A stretch of 64,000 nt of DNA. It comes from Mytilisepta virgata (Eukaryota; Mollusca; Bivalvia; Mytilida; Mytilidae). Under the pieces are notes generated by a model that saw only the letters and a list, made by a program, of their open reading frames with translations, was not told the origin of the DNA and did no database searches. This document shows, in pieces, positions 45,621 through 58,700 of this stretch (the stretch's first letter is position 1; each line of letters begins with the position of its first letter). The stretch spans positions 71,842,314-71,906,313 of the forward strand of contig CM051521.1 of the NCBI GenBank assembly GCA_028015205.1. The letters run 5' to 3'. The position numbers and the translations under genes are program-made.

Positions 45621-46676
45621 TTATATATGAGACACATAATTTAGCCAATACTGTGTTTGGAAGAAATATATATAAATGGTTGTGAAAACCGGTTTCTTAC
45701 ATTTATCAGTTTGATTAAGCGTTTCTATAATCCTAAGGAACGTAAAAAAGCTTTCATGGCCAGAGGTATCGATACCCAAAATTAATTTATACTAGAAGTA
45801 GAAATGTTGATCTGAAAATGACTACAGTAAAATTCTTCAGGACGTTGGGTGATTTTGAGAATTTGAAATGAAATGAAGTCTTGATAAATTATTAGCATTT
45901 CCAAAAGAAAAGCATTTGCACTCAACAGGTTTTCAAGCCTCAAACGCCGGCGGCAAAGCCTAAGTGGCTTGTGATTCGATTTTTGAAATTTTTGCTCCAC
46001 AGGTTCTCAAGCCTCAAATGTTGGTGGCAGAGCATTGGCTTTTTGTGAGAGTAATCACCACTACTTTTGTGGTTGAAATGTATATTGTTTGCCTTAATTT
46101 TATAGTCATTTTTTAACTTGATTGTCTTGAAATTGACAAAAATGGTGACCATCAAGAAAGCTTGCACAGCAACGTCTGCACATCAGATGTGGTATTTCTT
46201 TACTTCCGGGGACTGCTAAAGTAGCTTCTACCCAAATTTTTTTTTAAACTGAGTGACAATTTTAATATATCATTCATACTCATAGATGATAGAATCATAC
46301 AAATTAAAATTCGTGTTGGAGTTTATTAAACTTTTCTATGAATAAGTATTAAACCAAACACGACAACTTCAGCAAATAGTGATATCATGAACAGCTAATT
46401 TCCGCCTACAATACATCAAAATGCAAGATTTAACAAATAACCACCCGTTCGCAGCTGGTTTGTTATCCTTGGTTTCTGTTGTACCGTAAACCGGTACGAA
46501 GTCGCACCTTTTGTTCGTGCTTTAACTAGTTAAAAACAGGCAAAATTTACGAAACTGGTAAAATATAATTTGCTTTACATCTGTTCTCGAGCAAATACTA
46601 TTTTAAAATTAAAATAATCAGTGTTTTATACTATATATTTTTCGACATTGTCGCACTGACCTTGAACTTTTCAAAA

Positions 46677-46707
46677 ATGGAAGAACCCGATACAGATGTT
46701 CAAACAG
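46677..46707 (+). CDS. MARCHF6: MARCHF6 coding exon 1
   Basis: Ten codons plus one base ([10 protein letters not shown]) before a gtgaatgtg donor. It is short and acidic, as in the family, and joins in phase 1 to the exon that opens with the first zinc-binding cysteines. Assigned from the start context and phase; the acidic start is poorly conserved. Confidence 0.75.
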
Positions 46708-49700
46708 GTGAATGTGTTACAAATGTCAAATGCCTAGTACCTTTTTCTTAAATTTATACTTTTTTCAAAAGATAAGATATAGACAATAGCCAGAACAATT
46801 AATAAATTTCAGTGTCGCATTATATACGGTAATCCAACAATTGGAAAGTTTGCATTCGCTACAATAATGTACAAATATACAATACAGATAGAGGTTCATG
46901 CTCTTAATCCTGTTTCCCTTCAAGTGCACTTCTCACTGAACAAGGAAAAACGTGGTGGGCAGATTGGTATGATCGCGGACGCAAAAATATATGGACGAAT
47001 ATGATGAATTTGAGCGTATTTTTCAAGAGATTAAAATTGTTGGAATCTGGATCCGTTTGCCCTGATTCACGTTGCCCTAGTACATGTTCGCCCTGGGGCC
47101 GTTCGCCCTGATTTTTATTTTATTCTGTTGTATTGTTGCATAATGTATATATTTGAATAAAGTATGTTAAAGTTTGAAGGCAAATGAACTGTAATTCATC
47201 ACCATTTCTGGAGTCTTTGTAAGCTTGCAGTGTAATGCATGAAATTCAATTATATTACATTTCATTATGAACTAATAAAGAATAATTATCAACTTTGAAT
47301 TCCAGACATAATTTCAAATTTGTTTTATACCAATGAAGTACGTATTTATATGTATTTGGAAATGAAAAACATGTTTAATTAGAATGTCTAGAATATGCAG
47401 ATTTACAAACAAACATTTTTTTGTTGTTGCTTATTTTACTGCCAATAATAATGAGCATTTTTACAGTCTATTTACGTTTTTTTTTTATTTGAAGTTTACA
47501 TAGTATAGTGCATATTTTGGGGGTCAATATTTGTTGTAATAGAGACTGTTGTAAGATTTCATGTGATTTATTGAGGGTTTTTTTGTTTTATTGGTTTTTC
47601 TGTTTTTATTTTTTTTGGTATGTCTATTTAATATTAAGGTAAGCCAATCACAAAAAGTCACATTCATCCCATCTGCCACTCATAAATTTAAAAAAAATAC
47701 CAATAATATGAATCCATCCATGATCCACTTCCATATAACAAATTTATCAAAACACACTTGAGACCAAAGAAGCCAAGCTGCGAAAAAAATCCCTTTCATG
47801 TCTTACAATTCTTACATTCATTGTTTTAACTCATTCCAAGCTGACTATGTTATTTTAAAAACTTTACTTTCATTATTAATCCACCAAAGACATTTAAAAC
47901 AACAATCAATGATTTCAAAGACATCATAATTATACCTAATCAGAATTATAAATTAAAATCAACAATCATTAAAAGTAATCTAAATAAAAACAAATGTAAA
48001 ATGAACAAACAATTAATTTTAAAAAATTTCAATGTTTTTTTCATGAATTTTGATGTACAAGTATTTTCTTTAGTATATACCAAATAAATATCGGCATAGA
48101 TTTAAAAACCTAAATACTTTTAATATAAATATTTTTTTTATAAAAATAGGGCAAACGAACCCAGGGCGAATGGACTCTATGGGCAAACAAACCCAGGGCA
48201 AAGATACCAAGAGATTATTGTGTTAACAATCCTGAGTTTTTTTATATTTAAAATCAGATATTTTATGGGGGTAAATACCACAGGTGTTCAGGTGTGTCAT
48301 AAAAATGCGTCATTGTTTATTCTGGCGTCTGCGGTATTAGTAATTTGTCTTTTGTTACCTTTAACGCCAGTAAAAATAGAGTCCATTGCTTCAATTGTTT
48401 TTCAATGTAATGTATGATCAATTATGTATTTATAATAAAGTGCACTGATTAGCTACATACTAATTATTTTTCTTGTTCGGGTGAGTTACGTTTCTGAGAA
48501 TGTCAGTGTCAATAGTCAATACATCTTTTTATGTGTTTTGAATACATGTAAGTATTTCATCTACGTATACTTTCTCATTTGGATTGTCCAAATACTGCGT
48601 AGTTGCAATGAGTGTTTATATAATTTTGTTTGTTACCATGTATTTCTTCCTGACAACACACCTGTTATTCCAAATTAAAATGTGGTTTCAGAGTATGATT
48701 GTGTTACCGGTAATTATATATATCTACATGTAGTATGGAATAAATAGTCATAGAAGGTCAATAGTGGATTTTGTGAATTTTAAATATAAAAACATTACCT
48801 ACCCTTGAACAGAACTATAATTTTTGAAATTATAAAAACACATGAAAAATACTTTGTCAAGACTAGTTTTTCCTTAATTGCATAATTCTTCAATGCATGC
48901 ATGTTTGTATTAATATAAAAAATAAAACATTGTGATTTTTCAATACAGATAATAGAAAAAGCTCAATATCCTTTGGATAAAAATGTTTTATACATGTGTA
49001 CATTTAATTATTCACATGTTAATCAACAAGTTGTTGTTTCAGACGTAAGGAGATTCGCTTGAATTGTTATATGGTAATGGACAGATTAATTTTTGACACC
49101 TGTGTTGAAGGTTTTTGTTATGCCTAGTACCTTCATCTGCCGGACGTCAAGCTGTTCGGTATTATGGAAGATTGAAACATAAAATTTAGAGAAAAATATA
49201 CCTTGACATAAAAATCTACAAAGAGGGAAAGGAGAATCTCTATTAAATCTCATTAAAAAAAATAGTGTGCAGTTCATTCTAATTTTTGAAAGGTACACCA
49301 CTTTATACGGTATGAAATAAAAGAAAGTATAATTTGTTAACATGTATTTCTTCCTTACAACACACCTGTTATTGAAACTGAATGTGAATTGTCAGCTTAT
49401 GATCAGAGTGTGGTTTCAGAGTATGATTGTGTTACCACTAATTATATACATCTACATGTAGTATGGAATAAATAGTCATAGATGCTGAAGGTCTATAGTG
49501 GATTTTTAGAATTTTAAATATTAAAACATTGCCTACCGTTCAAAAGTATAATTTTGAAATTATAAATTAAAACACAATAATTTGTCTACGCTAGTTTTTC
49601 CTTAATTGTTTAATTCTTCAATGCATGCAAGTTTTTATTAATGTAAAAAAACATTGTGATATTTAAATACAGATAATTATTAGAAATATCTCAATATCCT

Positions 49701-52700
49701 TTGGATAAAAAATGTTTTATACATGTGTACATTTAACTCATATGTTAATCAGCAAGTTGTTGTTTCAAATGTAATAAATAGGAGATTGGTTGAATTGTTG
49801 TAAGGTAATGGACAGATTAATTTTTGACACCTGTGTTTATTATACATTTACCTGACCAAGGGTTTTGTTATAGATGAAGGTGTATACCTTTATCTGCCAG
49901 ATGATTGAAACATATAACGTTTATAAAAGTCTATAAAAAAATTGGGGCCAATGAAAAATTCTGAGAATTCCGATTTGCCGCCATTTTATAGCTTATTTTT
50001 TGTCAATTCCTTCCCCATCCCCTTTGATCTCCATGAAAACAAAAATGACGGCAAGAGAATTTTTTATTAAAATTGCGGTCTTCTGAATTACAAAGGAAAA
50101 TAATTCAATAATAAAGATATGGGTAAATTCTGTCCACGGACAACCCGGACCATGGTAATTCGGACCGTAATAACAATAATTAAGACCACCTGCACCATAG
50201 TGACAATGAGAAAGATACTGTCAAGGAAGTAATGATTAGGTTTTATGAATTTCAGAAGTCTTTATGTTGACTCTATTGTATACATTTTGTAGACTGGCTT
50301 AGAAGACATGCAAGTTTAGTTTGCCTTTACCCAGTTGAATTGTAAATCAGAGAATGAATCTGAATTTCTTAAAAAAACCATTAAGAACATTAAAATAAGA
50401 CTAGCTATTAAAAAACATAATCATATTGCCGATTGGTGCTTTGGAGCAACGCTTAATTATTTCTGGCTGTTCTCTCTTGACTTCTCCTTGCCAGCTTCAG
50501 AGAGAGAAGTCACTTCTTCCTGTCATCCTCATGTAGGGTGAGCCGTGCCACTATTAAGTGTCTGTACCAAGTCAGACTATCCTGACTCGTGTTGTGTTTT
50601 GTACTCTTTTTTATGTTATTTTTCGTCCAGCGTTCTGTCAGTTGGGTTGCTTTGATTTTTTGGTATGTCATTGTTGATCTTTCATGTTATTCATTTTGTT
50701 GTTTATTTTCACCAGCCACATCTTTCTTGGAACAGTCGGACATAAATCTACAAACAAGTTTAATTCAGATTTATATTATCAATTTTGATTTTTGTTTTCA
50801 TAAATTTACATGTATACGTGTAGCCTTGTACATGTTGTACTGGGTTCTTGGACCAGATTTCTAACAGACTTGCAACTCTGTCTATCAAGCTTTTTCTCTG
50901 TCAAAGTTTGTTTCTTCATGTTCTCAGCCAGACACCAATGCTACTTTAAGTACACGAACATGTAAGGTTATATGCCTTCCGAAGTTTTGCAGCATTCTGT
51001 GCATCATTCCGATTTTTTATCACTGTTCAACACAACATTGTACAAATTAATGGAAAAGAAACCCCGATAGAACTCTGCAAAACTCTGAAAACGAACGCAA
51101 TTCATTTTGCAGAGTAACTTGATTTTTAACCAAAACTTGATGTGTGTACTGTATCCTCTAAGAAGGGAGAATATAAGAAATTTGCCTTCAAATCTCAAGT
51201 ATTGCATTTGAAACAAATAATATCTCTGTCTATAGTATATATATATATATTATTAAAATAAGTACAGCATGTGTGGTACATGTAGAAGAAAATACAATCT
51301 TCATTCATTATATGTACACATGTAGCTGTTTAACTTTGTTAAAGTATTGTTGTTCATTAGATTTTGGTTGAACTGCAAAAAGAAATATCTCAAATTATTA
51401 CACATTTATGAACTTAACCCTTACCATAACTTTGCATAAGGTATAAAAAATATTGTAATTGGTATCCATCTTTCCCAGGTACTAAATTCCTCAATAAATA
51501 ATAAAACGAGCTTGCAGAATTTGGATTATTGACAGAAAGTTTCAATCAACAATTATGTCTTACTGTACATGTTCCAACAAGAGAAACCTTAAGAGTTTAT
51601 CTTTTGGGTAGCAATTTGTTTGAAATTAAAATGCCAGACATTTTTCTGTAATTTTTTTACCCGATTTCCAAATTTGGCACCTCCAATACATTTGTAGATG
51701 AATTAAGTTTGATTTCAATATATGAGATAAATGTAACCAGCAGAAGTAGGAAAAGATGGGAAAAGGCTTCTCAGTTAAAATCAATTCTTTTTTAGCTCAC
51801 CTGGCCATAGGCCATGTGAGCTATTGCCATCACTTGGCGTCCGTCGTCGTCGTCGTCGTCTGTAAACTTTTTCAAATGTTAACTCGTCCTAAACTACTGG
51901 ACCGACTTCAACCTAACTTTGCAGAATTGTTTTTTAGGGCATCTGGAAAATTTCTATCGTTTAAAATTTTTGAAATGTCGAAAAACATGGCTGTCGTTAC
52001 TATAAATAGAACATAGGGGTAAATTGCCGTTTTTTGCTAATAACTCAAAAACCGTTACAGATATCGAAAATCTGACAGGGGTAAAATTGATCAGCATGAC
52101 AAGATCTACCTACCCTGAAATTTTGAAGGAAATTCCAAAACCCATTTAGGAGTTATTGCCCTTTTTTCACATTTTTGGCTTTTTTTTATGTTATTATTTC
52201 AAAAATCTTCTTCTCTGAAACTGCTATTCAAAATCATATGAAACTTGGTAAGATTGTTGCTTAGGGTACCCTGCATAGAACTGATGTGGGGATTTTTGAT
52301 TCGTCGAAAAACATGGCCGCTGTTACTAAAAATAGAACATAGGGGTAAATTGCTGTTTTTTGCTAATAACTCAAAAACCGTTACAGATATCGAAAATCTG
52401 ACATGGGGTAAATTTGATCAGCATGACAAGATCTACCTACCCTGAAATTTTGAAGGAAATTCCAAAACCCATTTAGGAGTTATTGTCCTTTTTTCGTCAA
52501 ATTTTCATAATTTAACATTTTTCGTCATTTATCTCCAAAACTATTTGAGATAGAAGTGAAATGTAAATTTGAAAAATGTTTGCCATGTTAAGATCTACAT
52601 ACCCTGAAATTTTAAAGGAAATCCCAAAACCCATTTAGGAGTTACTGCTCTTTTTTGTCAAATTTTTAAAATTTTAACATTTTTGCATTTATCTCCAAAA

Positions 52701-55700
52701 CTATTTGAGATAGAAGTGAAATGTAAATTGAAAAATGTTTACCATGTTGAGATCTACCTACCCTGAAATTTTGAAGGGAATCCCAAATTCTATTTAGGAG
52801 TTATTGGTTTGTGTAATTTGAGGTCGGGTTCTGTTACATTTATTTAAGGTTCACCCTTGTTCCTGGTCAATTTTGTCAACTTCCTGCCAGGACTACCACC
52901 ATCAGGGAACATATTTTAACATTAAACCTTATGAAAAATAAATCTTCAACAAATTTTCCCTGAACAATTGAACCAATTGCAACAAACTTGGTCAAATAGT
53001 TGATTAATTGTCCAATGAAAACCAGACTCCAGGTGAGCGATACAGGCTCTGGTGAGCCTCTTGTTTTAAATAGTTAATGAAATGTGAAAAATACCACCAC
53101 TGAAATAAATATGAATTTAGGACCTGATTTTTAGCTCACCTGACCCAAAGGGTCAAGTCAGCTATTCTCATCACTTGGCGTCCGTCGTCCGTCGTCGTCC
53201 GTTAACTTTTACTAAAATCTTCTCCTCTGAAACTACTTGGCCAAATTGAACCAAATTTGGCCACAAGCATCATTAGGGTATCTAGTTTAAAAAGTTTGTC
53301 CGATGTCCCCGCCTGCCAACCAACATGGCCGACATGGCAAAAATAGAACATAGGGGTAAACAGCAGTTTTTGTCTTATAACTAGAAAACTAAAGCAATTA
53401 GAGCAAAACTGACTGGGATAAAAATGTTCATCAGGTCAAGATCTACCTGACATGAAATTTTCAGACGAATCGGTCAACCCTTTGTTGGGTTATTGCCCCT
53501 GAATTGTTAATTTTAAGGAAATTTTGCAGTTTTAGGTTATTATCTTGAATATTATTATAGATAAAGACAAATTGTAAACAGCAAAAATGTTCAACAAAGT
53601 AAGATCTACAAATAAGTCAACATGACCAAAATCATTGATTGACCCCTTATAGGAGTTTTTGCCCTTTAAAGACGGCATCCAGCATAAACTTTCCTTTAAA
53701 GATCTTTTCCTCTCAAACCACTGAGCCAATTGAGACCAAACTTTGGTGGAATGGTCTTTTGGTGGCCCCCTTCCAAAATTGTATCCGGCATCCCCGACTT
53801 CCAACCGACATGGCTGCTGTTACTAAAAATAGAAAAAAAAGGGGGGGGGTGAATTTCAAAAATCTTCTTATATGAAACTACAAGGCCAGTTAGAACCAAA
53901 GTTGGCAGTAATGGTTCTTAGGAGGTTCTCTTAAATATTTCAAATGACCCGGACTGTTAACCAAGATGGCCACCAGAGCCGAACTTAGTTTAAGGTCAAG
54001 GCGAAGTAATTGAAAGTATCCTACAGTTTTCTAATTTTTTGGCAATATGTAACGTTAGTCGAAATACATTGGAATATGAAATAAAAAATGGGGGTACCCA
54101 TGCTTATATTTTTGCTATAACCCTTTGAAAATGCGTTCTGAAATCAACTTTTAACATAGGATACATGTATATAGGGAAAACGTCAATTTTTCGACAGTTT
54201 TGCTCGAAAAGTCTATAAAAACCATTGATGTTAATCCTACAGTTTCTTGAAAAACTAATATTATATTGCCTCATCCACCAACTTTCTGATGATATAAAAA
54301 TATTTGGGGGTCCCCATGCTTGATTTTGTTGTATCTGCTGCTGAAGATACTATCAAGTTACTAATTTTGGTGATTTTTTCAGGCAACGTCATGACGTCCA
54401 ACGTTCGATAATGTTACTTATTCCTTATTCCTTATTCGTTACTTATTCCTTTTATTTATTATTTGTTGAATGACAATGTTTGATTTTCATGTTGTCGATG
54501 GATGATTTGAATTGCAACTGTATCCTTAAATTCCAGAAACATATTAAAATAAATCACAGTGCGTCAAGTGGACCAATTGTAACTCCACGTAATTATTTTG
54601 GACAAACTATTCGCCGTAAAATCCCTGACAAATTATGCCAAACCAAACTGATTTTTAGGTCGTTGGATTGTGCCGCTTCAATTTTTTTGCCGCTTCACTT
54701 AAAAATAAGAGCTCAAAATTCGCCCCTAATTCAAATTAAAAATAAAAAATTGTGTCACACTTAAGTTTTATATTCACCTGAAAAAAAAAACCCATCCCAT
54801 TAGAAAAAAAAATTGCTCGCTCGCACCTATATTTACCCTTAAAAAAATGCAAAGAACTTAAAATCAATTTTGTGTAACCAAAATAAAAAACTATTAATGT
54901 ACATTCTCAATGCATCATGTCATGAGATCATAAAATTAAGCTAATATCAGTCACAATTTCAATCGATTCAGTTTAAGTCGCAGTATTCAAATGCTGAAGC
55001 GGTACGAATTAATTCTAATACCAGGCGAATTCTAGAGAACGGTGAAATTGCATCAAAAATATAAGTAACAATATTTTTTTATGATGAGGACCATCTTCAC
55101 TTGCTTGATATTTTGTATTTCTCAATCAAAGTGAAAATGATATTATATAGGCAACTTGATGTCATATATGCATTCGCGTTATTTACTTAGTTCACAGAAA
55201 TTGAGATGTTTAGTAAATTTATAACAGTGTACCCGTGATCTAAGTGTCAAAAAGGTGACCTACGGCGCGGTAATACCATGAAGGTAGCACACTGTACATA
55301 AATACCCAAAATTTAAACTAATTAATTACTTGCATAATATTTACTGTAAAAATAACAACACGTACCTATGATTCTGAAACGAATTAGTCTAAATATGCAT
55401 TTACACGACGAAATATTGTTTTCGAATGCATTTTGATAATAAAGGGACGTGTGAACTCACAATGCGTTTTGATAATGAAGGGACGAGTGAACGCACAATG
55501 CATTTTGAAACGTTTCGAAAAAGTTTTGTGTTGCGTAATAACTGGACGTCTGAACACACCATTATTTCTACCTTAGAGCGACTACACTGCTCCTCCGGAG
55601 TGAACGTCATAATGGCTACGACGTCAGACAATCGATGAATCGAAATGAACACTAGATGGCGTTCAATTACTTCGCCTTGACCTTAACATAGGGCCCTATA

Positions 55701-58700
55701 TGGGAAAATTCATTGGAAAATCTTCTTGTCTTAAACCACTTGACCAATTGGAACCAGACTTGGCAGCAATGGTCCTTAGATGGTCCTCTTACAGAGGTGT
55801 GTCCGATGACCTGGACTGTCGACCAAGATGGCCGCCACAACCGAACTTAGTTTAACATAGGGCCCTATAGGACAATTCATTGAAAAATCTTCTTGTCTGA
55901 AACCAGGTGACATATTGGAGCAGGACTTGGCAGCATTAGTCCTAAGGAGATCCTTTTTCAGAAATGTGTCTGATTTCATGGACTGTGAACCAAGATGGCC
56001 GCCACAGCAGAACTTAGTTTAACATAGGACCCTATGGGAAATTCACTCAAAAATCTTCTCGTCGGAAACCACTAAGCCAATTAGAATTAGACTTGGAAGC
56101 AATGGTCCTTCGATGGTCCTCTTTCAAGATTTTATGCGATGACCCAGACTGTCAAACAAGATGGCCGCCGCACCCGAACTTAGTTTAACATAGGGCCCTG
56201 TGGAAAAATTCATTGAAAAATCTTCTTGTTTGAAACCATTTGACAGACTTGGCAGCATTAGTCCTTAAGAGGTCCTCTTTCAGAAATGTGTCCGATCACC
56301 TGTATTGTCAACCAAGATGGCTGCCACACCAACCTTTATTAAATATTGGACCCTATGGGAAAATTCATTAAAAAATCTTCTTGTCTGAAACCGCTTAGCC
56401 TGTTGGAACAAGACATAGCAGAAATGGTCCTTAGATGGTTCTCTTTTAGAATTGTATCTGTTGACCTGGACTGTCAACCAAGATGACTGCCACAGCTGAA
56501 ATTAGTTTAACATAGATTCCTATAGAAAAACCAGCCAAATTGACTGCAACACTTAAATTTTTAGGTCTGCTCTAGGTGAAAAGTTAAATCTAGGTGAGCG
56601 ATACAGGCTCTTGAGAGCCTCTAGTTTTATTTATTTATATCAATAATAATGTCAGCCATAAGACAAGATAAATTTTTAGTTTATTAGTCTTTCCTTATTG
56701 TGTGTTTGGTCTTTCACACATATATGGGAGTAGAATTTCTTTCCTTTGCTTGCTATTAATTAAAAATTTAGCTTTTGATGGAAAATTGGAAAAAAATCTG
56801 TAAGGAGCAGCATCATTTCATAATTCATTTTCACTTGGGTTGGCCAGTGTCAACATATTGGCAGTAAATATATAAATGAGTAGAACTTAAAATTTGAAAA
56901 TTCTGAAATCTCTGCAGTACAGGGCTGTTAATCAAAATCAAAATGTTGAAATAATTTTACAGCTCTGGAATTCAAGGAACGTAATCCTGTACAATGTCTA
57001 AATCACTGGAATGAGTGATGAGGGAAGCCATATACATTGCACATCTATTTTAAGACAATAACAGTACTGGAAAATAACTGTGTTATAACCCCCCAAAAAA
57101 GGAGAAAATAAAATACATTACCACAAAATAATTTTTCGGTTGCAAAGATTTGTCACAGCCATTCAGGAAACAAACAATTTTTTTATTGTGGGCCAATTGA
57201 ATATGATATTAACTTTCAAGTCATGATCATATTTTCCTCATAAAAAAAAACACATACATGTAGTTCTTGTCATGCTGCTGCAGCCAATGCAGTGGTTGTT
57301 TTCCCTAATATAGAATTCCACACAACCTAGAAAACAGGAAAAGCCTGGGACGCATATTGCGTTTTGACGAAAGTTGATGGGGCGAAAATATCCATGAAAA
57401 TCAATTGTTTTGAATACTGTTCGACATTAGAACTAGTGTACTAAAAAAATCGCAAAATCATAGACTTGATAAAACAAGGCAGTATAGGTGTAGCAAAGCT
57501 GAAAACAGTAAACTAACTGAAGTTTGGAAAACACAAACCCCTATAAAAACCATGCATAGGAAAAGATGCTCCAGAAGGGTAAACAGACATAGTCCCTTTC
57601 ATAATTAAAAAATGAGTAAAATTATTTTAATTACCACCCTTGAAAATGAGAAAAAATCTTGGAAAAACCCTGACATTTTTTGTTAAGAAAGGTATGGGAC
57701 CCCTGTAATAATAGCAGCCTAAACATCAGCGGTTTAACCATAATATTTTGGTTAAAAAGTAAGGCAATAATGCTGAAAGTTTTTTTGTCAGAAAATACTT
57801 AAGAAGAACTGTTTCTATTGTGTGTATGTCCCCTAGTGAGAACCTTGAATTGTAATGAAGTAAATTGATGTCCACAGTTTTCTTGATAATACCCTTGAAT
57901 TTAAACAGATTTGAAAGTTGTGTTCAAATAGCAATTTATTTAAATACCGTACATGTATATATATAGATTCTCTTTCAGGTACGATTGAGTAATAGAATTT
58001 CTCCGCCTAAGATGGTTAAATTTTTGACTTTCAACATGCGAGCCTTTAGAGGGCAAGTTAAAATCTAAAATTTAACTATTGAGGGTGGAGAAATTCCATA
58101 ACTCACGAGTAAATTGAAGGAGAATCTGTTTCTCCTATGATTTTCGACAAAAACCGCAAGAAAATTGTTGTTGCTATGTAGTTTTTTTACATGGACGTCA
58201 TTTCGTGACTTCTCTAGTTTATCGTTCCAATAACTGTAGAAAAAAATGGCGGGAATTCCCATGAAGAAACTTAATCAACGGGAAGTGGTTAAAATATTAT
58301 GTATTTTTATCCAATCGATTAAATACGTCAAGAATAGGAAAAATACATTGTACATGTAATCCATTTCAGACATTTGCAGAGTTTGTCGATGTGAAAGTAC
58401 ACCAGATAAACCACTGTATCATCCATGTGTATGTACAGGCAGTATCAAATTTATTCATCAGGATTGGTAAGTAAAATGCTATAAATAATCAGCTTTTAGA
58501 ACATTTATAAAATGTTTGTTATACAACAGTTTACATGTAGCTATTTGGAATCTAGACATATGTAAGGAATTTGAGTTATCCTTCTTGGGTCAGTCTTATC
58601 TAATTATAAATCCTAGGTAACTACCCGTCAAATTCTGATTTGAATTGTGTCTAATTTAGTTGTTACGTGATGATGACCCAAAGAAATCGATCCCTTAATT

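Larger units (their letters stand above)
40819..46676. other. Divergent intergenic region between WDR88 and MARCHF6
   Basis: Both genes start here and point away from each other. The interval holds a broken reverse-transcriptase fragment, a family-1 copy, a family-4 element and a Harbinger-like MITE, listed separately. From 45621 to 46676, nearest MARCHF6, I see no recognisable repeat; the promoter and 5' UTR should lie there, but I found no clear TATA box. From 40819 to 41785 the sequence is AT-rich with degenerate 'aatactggta' motifs at 41330-41520 and nothing coding. Confidence 0.5.
53128..56627 (-). mobile_element. Family-1 element, reversed, with a nested insertion (copy H)
   Basis: Left end 'tttttagctcacctgaccca', then CGTCCGTCGTCCGTCGTCG; right end 'aggtgagcgatacaggctct', 'tgagagcctctagttttat'. 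Units of about 150 bp carry 'accaagatggccgccacag' and 'aacttagtttaacatag'. A TTAA-flanked element interrupts it at 53994-55682. Confidence 0.75.
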
